A stretch of 64,000 bases of DNA from CALJFL01 sp964590005 (GTDB lineage Bacteria > Pseudomonadota > Gammaproteobacteria > Pseudomonadales > Halieaceae), in contig CAZPVJ010000013.1 of assembly GCA_964590005.1 (NCBI GenBank), positions 21,974 to 85,973 of the forward strand, read 5' to 3'. How positions within the stretch are numbered: position 1 is the first letter of the stretch; every line of letters starts with the position of its first letter. This document shows positions 54,564 through 63,006 of the stretch, in pieces. The position numbers and the translations under genes were made by a program. The notes beneath the pieces were generated by a model. That model did not search any database and was not told the DNA's origin. It saw only the letters and a program-made list of their open reading frames with translations.

Positions 54564-55621
54564 TACACGGCCTCCAGAACTGTTACCAGGTTGTGTTGCA
54601 GGCAGGGACCACTGGTGGTGTGAGCAACACCTCGCGATGCGTCACCCGCCACAATGCGATTAAAGACCTCGCCAATGCGTGAGAGGCCCGAGGCCATCAT
54701 CAGGTTACCGGCGAGCACGCCGCCACTGGGGTTGATCACCGTGGTCTCTTGCAGGCCAAGTGCCCGCGCCAGAATAATTTCCTGGTGACTGAAGGGCGCG
54801 TATAACTCGGCAACATCAACCGCACCATCAGCGACGCCTGCCGCCTCTGCTGCCTGTCTTGTTGATACCGAATCGGTGAGGTCACGCATGCCCAGGTTGT
54901 GCGTTTCCATACGATGATCCATGCCGGTAATCAGGGCATAGGGGACACCCCACTCCCTGGCTTTCTCTGGCGTGCAGATAATCATGGCCGAGGCACCATC
55001 AGATATCGGACTGCAATCCGATTTGCGCAGCGGTGACAGGTAAGTCTCCTCCGCGAGTACGTCATCGGCACTCATGTTGCCTTTGAGCTGCGCGTGCGGA
55101 TTGCTCAACGCATTATTGCGAGAGCGCGCTACTACCTCCGCCATGTCACGCTCACTGATCAGCCCCTGATCCAGCATCAATCGGGCCTGCATCGCGTTCA
55201 GCGACACGTAATCCACCCACAGTGGTGCGAGGTAGTAAGGATCCAGTTGCTGCGAGAGGACTATCGGCAGCTCCCCGGGGGACGATTTGCTGAAACCGTA
55301 AATCAGCGCAGATTCTGCCTGGCCCATACGAATCTTCAAGATCGATTCGTAAATCGCCCAGGCGGCATCCATCTCTACGTGGGATTCCTTGATGGGCGGG
55401 ACGGCACCGAGCGCATCAACGCCCGCCACGAATGCGAATGCCGCGCCCTGCAGGTAGTCGCAGCTACCGGAGCAAACAAAATCTACATCCTGCGCGTTAT
55501 TGATTCCCACCTGGTCGTAGACCGCACGTAACTGCGGCATGATCAGCTCGACTTCGTTGGCGACACCGGCGTGTGGTACGCAATCGGACTGGCTGTAGGC
55601 TACAACAGCTATCTCTTTCAT
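54563..55621 (-). CDS. Ltp4-like lipid-transfer/thiolase-fold aldol-lyase
   Basis: Thiolase-superfamily protein of 352 aa. AVPPIKESHVEMDAAWAIYES, YGFSKSSPGELPIVLSQQLDP and VAELYAPFSHQEIILARALG match mycobacterial Ltp4. The opening region SGSCDYLQGAAF and the ESHVEMD helix carry no thiolase nucleophile Cys. In Rhodococcus, Ltp3 and Ltp4 are both needed for removing the C-24 branch of phytosterol side chains. The start has GGAG 7 nt upstream, overlapping the end of the DUF35 gene. It forms with Ltp3-like and DUF35 genes the same three-gene order as Rv3521-ltp4-ltp3. Confidence 0.87.
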   Translation of the reverse strand: MKEIAVVAYSQSDCVPHAGVANEVELIMPQLRAVYDQVGINNAQDVDFVCSGSCDYLQGAAFAFVAGVDALGAVPPIKESHVEMDAAWAIYESILKIRMGQAESALIYGFSKSSPGELPIVLSQQLDPYYLAPLWVDYVSLNAMQARLMLDQGLISERDMAEVVARSRNNALSNPHAQLKGNMSADDVLAEETYLSPLRKSDCSPISDGASAMIICTPEKAREWGVPYALITGMDHRMETHNLGMRDLTDSVSTRQAAEAAGVADGAVDVAELYAPFSHQEIILARALGLQETTVINPSGGVLAGNLMMASGLSRIGEVFNRIVAGDASRGVAHTTSGPCLQHNLVTVLEAV

Positions 55622-55625
55622 CAGC

Positions 55626-56183
55626 TCACTCCTCCCAACTCGCCGGTATGCCCGAAGCCGGTAAGCCCGAAGCCGGTATGCCCTCGACCGGGACCTGCCC
55701 TATTCTGGCAACCGGAACATCGGGTTCATCAAGGGGTTTGAAGTAGCGGATGTTATCCATGGCGTAATCCCACTCTTCGCTGGGTTTCCAAACCGCCTGC
55801 ACCCGCTGGCCAATATGCACGTCCTCGTTGACGCACTCGCTCATCAGGTGGATGAAGGAGATATTCGCCCCATCTGCCACGAGGTTGGCCACGACATAGG
55901 GCGGCTCGATGGGGTTGTTGGGGATAGGGATGGCCACAATAGTGAAGGACTGGACCGTCGCCTTGTCGGAGAGCTCCACCTCCTCTTCGGTGGGAACACC
56001 ACAGGCCGGACAGGACCCCCGTGGCGGGATATACACATTGGCGCAGCTGGGGCAGCGCTGCCCTGTTAATACGCCCTCCTTGAGTCGGGACAGGAACCGG
56101 GACGGCGCCAGTCCTGCCGTAAAGTTGTACTGCAGGTAAATCGGGGCTTCGATATCGGTGATCATTTCGTTCTGGTCGCTCAT
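55626..56183 (-). CDS. DUF35 OB-fold protein with zinc ribbon
   Basis: A 185 aa acyl-CoA-associated protein. A four-Cys zinc ribbon is at residues 44, 47, 58 and 61 (GQRCPSCANV and GSCPACGVP), then an OB-fold (about 65-155) with VQSFTIVAIPIPN and GQRVQAVWKPSEEWD. DUF35 proteins bind thiolase-like partners; ChsH2 with Ltp2 is the studied case. The N terminus IEAPIYLQYNFTAGLAPSRFL resembles Rv3521. The C terminus ends in a repeated Ile/Leu-Pro-Ala-Ser motif (VEGIPASGLPASGIPAS), made by a short direct repeat in the DNA near 55636-55681. AGGAG ribosome binding site present. Confidence 0.87.
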   Translation of the reverse strand: MSDQNEMITDIEAPIYLQYNFTAGLAPSRFLSRLKEGVLTGQRCPSCANVYIPPRGSCPACGVPTEEEVELSDKATVQSFTIVAIPIPNNPIEPPYVVANLVADGANISFIHLMSECVNEDVHIGQRVQAVWKPSEEWDYAMDNIRYFKPLDEPDVPVARIGQVPVEGIPASGLPASGIPASWEE

Positions 56184-56192
56184 AGTCTGCTC

Positions 56193-56633
56193 CTACACCA
56201 GTTCGAAGTACTGGATATCGTCGATGAAACCGCGAGGCTCATCTGCCCAGACCGCTCGCACCCTCGCGCCGGTTACCACCGCGTCTTCCGATGGTGCCTT
56301 GACGCAATGCACCATGGGCACATCGGCGCCTTCCAGGCGTATCATCGCCCAGGCAAAAGGCTGGTCCAGGGGATGGGCCGCACGCGGGTGCTTTACCCAG
56401 CACCAACTGGCTATGTCGCCTTCCTGGCCCACTTCAACAAAGTCACTGAGTGCCTCTGCGGTATCGGGGTCATACTCCATGGGCGGAACAATAACGCGTC
56501 CATCGCTGGCGCGATTGCCAAGGATTTGTCGGTTGCGTAATCCGGTGAGGAACCGGCCTACCACCGGGCCTGTGGATCGGGTGTAGGTGAAGCCAAGCTC
56601 AAACGCCTGGCTGAGAACTTCAGGCTGCGTCAC
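56193..56633 (-). CDS. DUF35-like OB-fold protein lacking the zinc ribbon
   Basis: A 146 aa protein from GTG 56633 (AGGAG about 10 nt upstream); a longer TTG form at 56699 has no such site. It opens MTQPEVLSQAFELGFTYTRSTGP with the helix that precedes the ribbon in DUF35 proteins. The ribbon itself is replaced by a Cys-free stretch (LRNRQILGNRASDGRVIVPP). An OB-fold follows with GQEGDIASWCWV and GARVRAVWADEPRG. It is the first gene of the operon, 9 bp before the ribbon-containing DUF35 gene. The two may correspond to halves of one longer actinobacterial protein. Confidence 0.8.
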   Translation of the reverse strand: MTQPEVLSQAFELGFTYTRSTGPVVGRFLTGLRNRQILGNRASDGRVIVPPMEYDPDTAEALSDFVEVGQEGDIASWCWVKHPRAAHPLDQPFAWAMIRLEGADVPMVHCVKAPSEDAVVTGARVRAVWADEPRGFIDDIQYFELV

Positions 56634-56892
56634 AATGATGGCGCTCCTAGGATGCAAACAGGGGATATCGAGTATCCGGTAGCCTCTGATCGTTCTCAAT
56701 GACGAGAAGGATCATGTGCTTATGACTTTTGCGCTCACTCACAAACCCCTGGTGGTAGCCAGGTCGCCTTACTTATACCAGCATACGGTGAATACCCACG
56801 CATGCTTTCCCGTGCGCAAAAATAATTCATAATGCGCGCTGCACTCTTTCGGCGGACTGCCGCCGGGCTTTACCCGTAAAAAGGAGCACACG

Positions 56893-57798
56893 ATGGGCGT
56901 TGCCAGTATTGGTTACCTGAGAATTGAAGCCACGGATACCGCTGCATGGATGGACTTTGGGACCAACATCCTGGGCCTGATGGATGCTGGTCTGGACGAT
57001 GCCGAGGGCGCCTCGTTCCTGCGGATGGACGACCACCCATTTCGGTTCATGCTGGAGCCGGGTGAGGCAGATCGCCTGTTGGCCTGTGGCCTTGAATTTC
57101 GGGACCAGGCCACCTGGGAGGTTACCTGCCAGGGTTTGGCTGCTGCTGGCCACGAACTGACCGCTGGGACTGCCGAGCAGGCGGCCAGACGCCGCGTGAG
57201 TGGCTTTGCATCGGTAACAGATCCCTCTGGCAACCTGTTGGAGCTATATTACGGACGCATGCTGGATTACGCCCCGCTAATATCGCCGGTTGGCATACGT
57301 CAGTTCATTACGGGCGACGAGATTACCGGCGATATGGGCTTCGGCCACGCCGTCCTGCCGGCGCCGGCGACCGAAGAGACCATTACCTTTTACCAGGACC
57401 TTATCGGTCTGGGCCCCAGTGACGACCTGTATCCACCAATGCCCGAGGGCGCACCGGATACCCGAGTGTATTTCATGCATGCCGACAATCCACGTCAGCA
57501 CTCGCTAGCCCTCTACAATCACCCTCACCCCGCGGGCGTTGTCCACATCATGGTGGAGGTGGAAAGTCTGGACGAGGTCGGGCGAGCGATGGAACGGGTC
57601 AAGACGGCAGGCTTGCCGCTTTTCGCTACGCTGGGACGTCACGTCAATGACAATATGTGCAGCTTTTATGTCATGGCGCCAGGCGGTATCGCGGTCGAGT
57701 ATGGCTACGACGGGCTCCTGATTGACTGGGAGGATTATCAGCCAACGGTGAGCACGGTGGGCGACCTGTGGGGGCACGAGTACAACGTGCCCGGCTAA
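56893..57798 (+). CDS. HsaC/BphC-type extradiol ring-cleavage dioxygenase
   Basis: Fe(II) dioxygenase of 301 aa made of two vicinal-oxygen-chelate modules. The metal ligands are all present: His152 (GFGHAVLPA), His218 (GVVHIMVEVE) and Glu269 (GIAVEYGYDG). Catalytic His203 (RQHSLAL), His250 (LGRHVND) and Tyr259 are also kept. The opening SIGYLRIEATDTAAWMDFG, the GRHVNDNMCSFYV segment and the DLWGHEYNV ending closely follow HsaC, which cleaves the catecholic A ring of steroids, and related BphC. It is divergent from the sterol-like operon, 259 bp away. The substrate could still be another bicyclic or aromatic catechol. Confidence 0.85.
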   Translation: MGVASIGYLRIEATDTAAWMDFGTNILGLMDAGLDDAEGASFLRMDDHPFRFMLEPGEADRLLACGLEFRDQATWEVTCQGLAAAGHELTAGTAEQAARRRVSGFASVTDPSGNLLELYYGRMLDYAPLISPVGIRQFITGDEITGDMGFGHAVLPAPATEETITFYQDLIGLGPSDDLYPPMPEGAPDTRVYFMHADNPRQHSLALYNHPHPAGVVHIMVEVESLDEVGRAMERVKTAGLPLFATLGRHVNDNMCSFYVMAPGGIAVEYGYDGLLIDWEDYQPTVSTVGDLWGHEYNVPG

Positions 57799-57804
57799 AG
57801 ATCC

Positions 57805-58236
57805 TCAGTTGGCCTTCATCCACTGACCCATCGCGTTGACAGTCTCGATGTTGAGCTGTCCTGCCAGTCCCGCTTCGCGGTGTACGGCGATCGCCTGGTA
57901 CTCTTCCGACATAATCATGTCCAGCATGGCCTGGCGTGAGGGATATTGGGCAATCGCCACCTGGTCCCATAGTTCCTCGACCTCGCCCAGCATCAAGCGA
58001 GAAACCTGGGCTGAGAAAAGCATCGCGCCACCCAGACTATTGACGATCTTGGCCACTTCAACACCGTAGAGGCCAAAAGCTTCTGCCCCGGACAACTCGG
58101 TCTCGCGACCATCTGCGTACTCGGCCCTGTCGCGAAACTTGAGCAGGTTAACCATGCTAATGGGTCCCTCCGCCGAGGGCTCAGAGAATCCCTGGAGCTG
58201 CTCATCGTTCGGATGCAATTTATTTTCTACCTTCAT
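57805..58236 (-). CDS. DUF1330-family protein
   Basis: A 143 aa protein from ATG 58236; the GAGGAA site lies directly before it. It contains the ferredoxin-like alpha/beta dimer fold of DUF1330: ISMVNLLKFRDRAEY at the N terminus, then AFGLYGVEVAKIVNSLGGAMLFSAQV and WDQVAIAQYPSRQAMLDMI. No catalytic residues are agreed for this family. It is convergent with the extradiol dioxygenase gene, 6 bp apart. Some DUF1330 genes lie in catabolic clusters, but a role here is not shown. Confidence 0.8.
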   Translation of the reverse strand: MKVENKLHPNDEQLQGFSEPSAEGPISMVNLLKFRDRAEYADGRETELSGAEAFGLYGVEVAKIVNSLGGAMLFSAQVSRLMLGEVEELWDQVAIAQYPSRQAMLDMIMSEEYQAIAVHREAGLAGQLNIETVNAMGQWMKAN

Positions 58237-58410
58237 TTCCTCGCCCTCATTAGTAAGCTGCACACCGGCTACCGGTCTCGCGGATAAAATGGAGCGAGCA
58301 CCATAACGCAGAAGATTCTGGAAACAAAATCAGGCAAACGAGGTCTAACTGGCAAGGCATAGCTGGTGCAGCCCCCAGTCGCGTTACCCATGGCCTGTTC
58401 TATACTGCAT

Positions 58411-58941
58411 ATGATGAAGACACTTTTTCGCTACAGTTTGCTGATAATCGGTGTGACGGGCATCCCGCTGGCCAGCGCCCAGACCGTCTACAAAACCGTG
58501 GATGAAAGCGGGGCTGTCAGTTTTTCAGATACACCACCTGCCGGTGACACCGAGGCGGAGACATTGCAGATCAACGCGCCGCCACCCAGCTCTGACCCGA
58601 CGCAACAGGCCAATCTGGAAGCGATGCGGGAAACCACCGATCGAATGGCTGAAGACCGGCGAGAGCGGGAAAAACACCGCGCCGAAATGCGCGAGATCCA
58701 GGCGAGAAACACTGCTGGTGATAGCAACCAGAGCAACATGGATGACTATTACGACAGTTACTATCCCATTTATACCGGCTACAACAATCGCCGTTACTAC
58801 AATCATCGGCCACCCTACCGCCCGGGTTTCAGGCCTAAGCCCGAGCACCCCATCGCGCGGCCACCCCACCGCCCGATACCCCGGGATACCGGTTCCAACA
58901 ATTCGCAATTGATGCGACCGATAGTATCGGGGAAACGCTAG
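58411..58941 (+). CDS. Exported DUF4124-domain protein
   Basis: A 176 aa protein from ATG 58411 (58414 equally possible). A signal peptide ends near residue 25 (IPLASA before QTVYK). The DUF4124 domain follows, TVYKTVDESGAVSFSDTPPAG, a short domain common in exported proteobacterial proteins. Residues about 60-105 form a charged helix of Arg/Glu repeats; the rest is rich in Tyr, Asn, Pro and Arg with repeated PPYRPGFRPKP-type motifs, likely disordered. Function unknown. It overlaps aguA convergently by 4 bp. Confidence 0.78.
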   Translation: MMKTLFRYSLLIIGVTGIPLASAQTVYKTVDESGAVSFSDTPPAGDTEAETLQINAPPPSSDPTQQANLEAMRETTDRMAEDRREREKHRAEMREIQARNTAGDSNQSNMDDYYDSYYPIYTGYNNRRYYNHRPPYRPGFRPKPEHPIARPPHRPIPRDTGSNNSQLMRPIVSGKR

Positions 58942-60029
58942 CCGGCCGGAACGTGCTGGGTAATACAGTGGATATTGCCGCCGCCCAGCAGAACCTCCCG
59001 ACTGGGCACGCCCACTACCTCATGGTTGGGGAAGACCCCCCGCAATATCTCCAGCGCTTGCGGGTCTCGCGCCGGGTCCAGCTGGGGACAGATGACTCGC
59101 CGGTTAGTGATCAGGAAATTGGCGTAGGAGCCACCCAACCTTTCCCCTGCCCGCCGATTGGCATGGCCCGAGGAGCGCAGGCCGGCAAACTCTTCTTCAG
59201 TCATGTACAACGGGCCGGGAATTGGCAACCTGTGGATGACGATTTCGCGCCCGCCGGCATCTCGCGCCGCCTGCAATTCTGCCTCGGCTTCGCGACAAAT
59301 CTCGTACATAGGATCAGCAGGGTCATCACACCAGCTCAGCACGACTTCACCCGGTGACACCACGTGAAGCAGATTATCGATATGCCCGTTGGTCTCATCG
59401 TTATACAAGCCGCGCTTCAGCCAGATAAATTTGTCGATCGCCAGTTGATCCGCAAGTAGTTTCTCGATCTGCTCCTTGGAAAGCCCGGGATTACGGCTCG
59501 GATGAAGCAGGCACTCCTCCGTCGTGTAGAGCGTCCCCTCACCATCGACATGAATCGACCCACCCTCGAGAATCAATGCCGGCGCATAGCGATCCTCACC
59601 GCGCATCTCGAGTACCGATCGCGCGACAGCTGCATCCTTGTCCCAGGGGGAGTAGAGCCCATCCAGTTCACCGCCCCAGGCGTTGAAGCGCCAGTCCACG
59701 CCGCGACGCTCACCCAGGTCATTGATGACGTAGGTAGGCCCCACATCGCGCATCCAACTGTCGTCGCTCGCGAGTTCAACCACTGTCACTTCGTTGGGTA
59801 ATTGTTCCCGGGCAGCGACCACCTGCTCCGGACTGGCAAACAGGGTAACCGGAGTCACTTGCGCGATGGCGGTGGCCACGTCGACAAATTGCCGTTGTGC
59901 CTCGCGGGCATCATTGCGCCAGTTGTCGGGACGCTCGGGCCAGAGCATCAATACCGCTTCCTGCGCCTCGTGTTCCCCGGGCATCCGAAAACCGTCCTCC
60001 CGGGGCGTGCTGGAACGTGTTGCAGTCAT
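58938..60029 (-). CDS. aguA: Agmatine deiminase
   Basis: Converts agmatine to N-carbamoylputrescine, 363 aa. A guanidine-modifying pentein fold is shown by FRMPGEHEAQEAVLMLWPERPDNW, the DDSWMRDVGPTYVI motif, the NGHIDNLLHVV His/Asp motif and catalytic Cys355 in LLGGGNIHCITQ. It follows aguB by 25 bp on the same strand, together giving putrescine from agmatine. A biosynthetic arginine decarboxylase would be needed upstream in the pathway and is not in this window. Confidence 0.95.
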   Translation of the reverse strand: MTATRSSTPREDGFRMPGEHEAQEAVLMLWPERPDNWRNDAREAQRQFVDVATAIAQVTPVTLFASPEQVVAAREQLPNEVTVVELASDDSWMRDVGPTYVINDLGERRGVDWRFNAWGGELDGLYSPWDKDAAVARSVLEMRGEDRYAPALILEGGSIHVDGEGTLYTTEECLLHPSRNPGLSKEQIEKLLADQLAIDKFIWLKRGLYNDETNGHIDNLLHVVSPGEVVLSWCDDPADPMYEICREAEAELQAARDAGGREIVIHRLPIPGPLYMTEEEFAGLRSSGHANRRAGERLGGSYANFLITNRRVICPQLDPARDPQALEILRGVFPNHEVVGVPSREVLLGGGNIHCITQHVPAG

Positions 60030-60054
60030 AGGTATGGAGGCAGCCCTGTACTGA

Positions 60055-60915
60055 TCACAACTTGCCTATAGAGCCGTAAAGTTCCGGCCGGCGATCGCGA
60101 AACAGTCCCCAGGACCGGCGATAATTCTCGGTCTCATCGAGATCTATCTCAGCGTAGAGGACGGTTTCCTCCTCGCGATCAGCCTCGGCTATCTTGGCAC
60201 CTGTATGGTCAGCTATGAAGGAGGAGCCGTAGAAGGTCGTGATAATGCCATCGTCTTCCTCCACGCCGACACGGTTCGACGCAATGACCGGCAGAATATT
60301 GGCCGCCGCGTGACCCTGCATTACCCGCTGCCAGTGGCCACTGGAATCCAGAGTGGCATCCTGCGGTTCGCTGCCGATCGCCGTGGGATAAAACATCGCC
60401 TCTGCGCCCATGAGGGCACAACTGCGCGCAAGCTCGGGAAACCACTGGTCCCAGCAAATACCAGCACCGAAACAGCCAAAGCGGGTCTGCCAGACACGAA
60501 AGCCAGTATCACCCGGCGTGAAGTAGAATTTTTCGCAGTATCCGGGGCCATCTGGAATATGGCTCTTGCGATAGTTGTCCAGGATCCGGCCGTCGGCGTC
60601 GACCATTACCAGTGAATTGAAAAACGTATTGTTGTCTCGCTCGTAATAACTGAGTGGCAAGACAACCTCCAGCTCACCTGCCAGTGCGGCGAAGCGCTCG
60701 ATTAGAGGATTACCGGCGAGCGGCTTGGCCAGGTCCAGGTACTTGTATTGCTGGGTCTTGCAGAAGTAAGGCGCTTCGAACAGTTCCTGCAGCAGAATCA
60801 CCTGGGCGCCGTTGCCGGCAGCCTCGCGGATGGCAGCTTCACACTTGGCAAGGTTTGCCTCAATATCCCAACCGATCGCCAACTGGGTAGCGGCAAAAGT
60901 GACCTTTCGGCTCAT
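60055..60915 (-). CDS. aguB: N-carbamoylputrescine amidase
   Basis: Nitrilase-superfamily amidohydrolase of 286 aa releasing putrescine, CO2 and ammonia from N-carbamoylputrescine. The catalytic triad is visible: Glu in VILLQELFEAPYF, Lys in NYRKSHIPDGPGY and Cys in FGAGICWDQWFPE. The segment GSEPQDATLDSSGHWQRVMQ is typical for AguB rather than for other nitrilase-family amidases. First gene of the aguB-aguA pair, divergent from a small membrane protein gene. Confidence 0.95.
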   Translation of the reverse strand: MSRKVTFAATQLAIGWDIEANLAKCEAAIREAAGNGAQVILLQELFEAPYFCKTQQYKYLDLAKPLAGNPLIERFAALAGELEVVLPLSYYERDNNTFFNSLVMVDADGRILDNYRKSHIPDGPGYCEKFYFTPGDTGFRVWQTRFGCFGAGICWDQWFPELARSCALMGAEAMFYPTAIGSEPQDATLDSSGHWQRVMQGHAAANILPVIASNRVGVEEDDGIITTFYGSSFIADHTGAKIAEADREEETVLYAEIDLDETENYRRSWGLFRDRRPELYGSIGKL

Positions 60916-61101
60916 GGCGTTTTCCCAATGTCCAACATCCCTGATACCACCATGATATGACCATAATCACGCCATCGGCTATACCGAAAAGGTGGTAAGG
61001 CGAGAAAGATTTTATCTGATGTCGCCGCTGTTACAGTCAACCGACGTGGTAACCACTCGCAGTTTGCGATATTTTTACTGTGACCTGGGAAGACGACTGA
61101 T

Positions 61102-61365
61102 ATGAAAGCGCTATTTGTCACGGCGGCTGTCCTCATCATCACCTTTTTTGCCGGCGCGGTGTACATCGCCCTGAGCAGCTCACCTGAAACTCCGCGAGAG
61201 GCACAGTGTCGCCAGGCCGTTGCCGCTCAATTTGACCAGGCTGAGACGGGCTATACCGGCTTCGCCGCCATGCTGCGCGATGCCCGAAAACGCGGCGAGG
61301 ACAGTCCTCACACCATGATGAACAAGGCTTACCAGGATTGCCTGGAAAACCCCGACAGACCTTGA
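61102..61365 (+). CDS. Small single-pass membrane or exported protein, unknown function
   Basis: An 87 aa protein from ATG 61102. Residues 4-26 are hydrophobic (LFVTAAVLIITFFAGAVYIAL), a signal anchor or signal peptide with a possible cleavage after SSS. The rest is a short hydrophilic domain with two Cys (EAQCRQAV and YQDCLEN) that could form a disulfide in the periplasm. No family recognised. Divergent from aguB; followed by the amidohydrolase gene after 102 bp. Codon use looks like its neighbours. Confidence 0.6.
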   Translation: MKALFVTAAVLIITFFAGAVYIALSSSPETPREAQCRQAVAAQFDQAETGYTGFAAMLRDARKRGEDSPHTMMNKAYQDCLENPDRP

Positions 61366-61467
61366 ATGCCGAGGCCCGACAGCAGCAACCGGTAATTCAG
61401 GGCAGCCAGATGTGCAAGGGTAGTACACTGGTGCCCCTTTCATGCGGACCGCAACTGCGGCGAATTC

Positions 61468-62892
61468 ATGCGTAAGATTCTATCTTTAATCACTCTCCTG
61501 TTCGCCGTACCCCTGGTCCTTGCGATCGCGCTGGTCGCAACCAGCAGGTTGTTTGACGGTCACTCATTACCACCCGCGCCCACGCCAGCTACTGTGGTAC
61601 TGGACAATGTAAATCTCGTGCCGATTTCGAGAGAGGGTATCGAAAAAAGCCGCAAGGTCATTATCGAAAATGGCCGCATCACTGCCATCGAACCTGCCGG
61701 TCCGCCGCATGCTGCGGGCATGAAGGTGCTGGATATGCAGAGCCGGTATATGGCGCCGGGACTGACTGATATGCACGTCCATATAGACGACAGAGAGCAA
61801 CTACGCCTGGCCCTCGCACACGGTGTTACGGCCGTCAGAAATATGGACGGCATGCCTTTCCACATACGGTGGAAAGAAGAGCTTGTAGCTGGAGAGTGGC
61901 TGGGCAGTCGACTCTACTCCAGCTCTCCCATTCTGCACGGAGAACAGTACTCCTCCTTCATCGATATTATTGTTGAAGATGCGCAGCGCGCGAAGACGGT
62001 ACGCGATCAACTGGCCACGGAGCGCTGGGATTCTATCAAGATCTATTCAGGCCTCAGTGTCGAAGCCTTCAAGGTAATTGCGGACAAAGAGGCTACGCAG
62101 ACCCGGCCAATCGTGGGTCATGTCCCCTACCCTGTGGTCAGGGAAAACTACCTGCTGGCGAGCAACATGCAAACGCTGGAACATGTCGAGGAGATATTTC
62201 AGGGACCACTCGAGCACGACTTTGACGAGCAGAAGCTGGCTGCAGTGATCAATGACCTGGCAGCCATCGGTGCCGTGGTCTGCCCCACACTGGCGACTTT
62301 TGAGAACCTGACCCGCCTCTCAGTAGAAAAGAGCAGCTACCTGTCTACACTGCCAACCGGACACATGACAGCATTTGGTGAATTCTTTCGACGCAAGATT
62401 GATATTGACCGATGGCTGGCTGCATCTGTGGAACGGGGAGAATACAACGCCAGGGAACTCATTTTCCTGCAAACCATCGTCAAGCAATTGGATGAGAAGC
62501 AGGTCAGGCTGGTGCTGGGTACGGATGCCGGTACCAACTTCGTACAAACGGGTCCCTCGGTTTGGCAGGAGATGCGCTTGATGTTGAACGCGGGTATGAC
62601 GCCCGCCTCGGTGCTGAGAAGTGCGACCCTCACCCCGGCAGAGGTGCTTGGCGTAGACCGGGATTACGGCTCAGTTGATGTTGGCAAGATCGCGGATTTC
62701 GTACTCACCGAATTGAACCCGATTGAGACACCTTCAACGCTGTCGGACATCGGGGGACTGGTGATCGCGGGCAATTACCTCAACAGAGAAGACCTGGAAA
62801 CCTTACGCTCCGGCGAGGGGCGCGTGGCCGGTTGGTGGCGCTCCGTGGCGCGCTACCTGGACGCAATCCTCGTGCGCAAACTTGCCTACTGA
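61468..62892 (+). CDS. Exported or membrane-anchored amidohydrolase-family protein
   Basis: Metal-dependent hydrolase of 474 aa. A hydrophobic N-terminal segment (about 5-27) anchors or exports it. The amidohydrolase barrel begins with YMAPGLTDMHVHIDD (His-x-His). SIKIYSGL provides a Lys in the position of the bridging ligand, VGHVPYP and TLEHVEE give His ligands, and LGTDAGTN the Asp. AFSLVRS-like closing regions PAEVLGVDRDYGSVDVGKIADFV are typical of imidazolonepropionase/prolidase-like members. Substrate unknown; peptide or lactam hydrolysis is possible. Confidence 0.85.
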   Translation: MRKILSLITLLFAVPLVLAIALVATSRLFDGHSLPPAPTPATVVLDNVNLVPISREGIEKSRKVIIENGRITAIEPAGPPHAAGMKVLDMQSRYMAPGLTDMHVHIDDREQLRLALAHGVTAVRNMDGMPFHIRWKEELVAGEWLGSRLYSSSPILHGEQYSSFIDIIVEDAQRAKTVRDQLATERWDSIKIYSGLSVEAFKVIADKEATQTRPIVGHVPYPVVRENYLLASNMQTLEHVEEIFQGPLEHDFDEQKLAAVINDLAAIGAVVCPTLATFENLTRLSVEKSSYLSTLPTGHMTAFGEFFRRKIDIDRWLAASVERGEYNARELIFLQTIVKQLDEKQVRLVLGTDAGTNFVQTGPSVWQEMRLMLNAGMTPASVLRSATLTPAEVLGVDRDYGSVDVGKIADFVLTELNPIETPSTLSDIGGLVIAGNYLNREDLETLRSGEGRVAGWWRSVARYLDAILVRKLAY

Positions 62893-63006
62893 ACGTAACT
62901 TACGTATTCAAAGCTTGCAAAGAAGTGGGCTACACACCACTTGCGATGGAATTGCGCTAGACTTACACCCCACCAGGATTGAGCCCGCGCCAAGGGGAGA
63001 GTGACC

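Noticed and set aside
56893..57798. Glyoxalase or bleomycin-resistance protein
   Set aside because: Two fused modules with the full extradiol ligand set and HsaC-like ends indicate a ring-cleavage dioxygenase.
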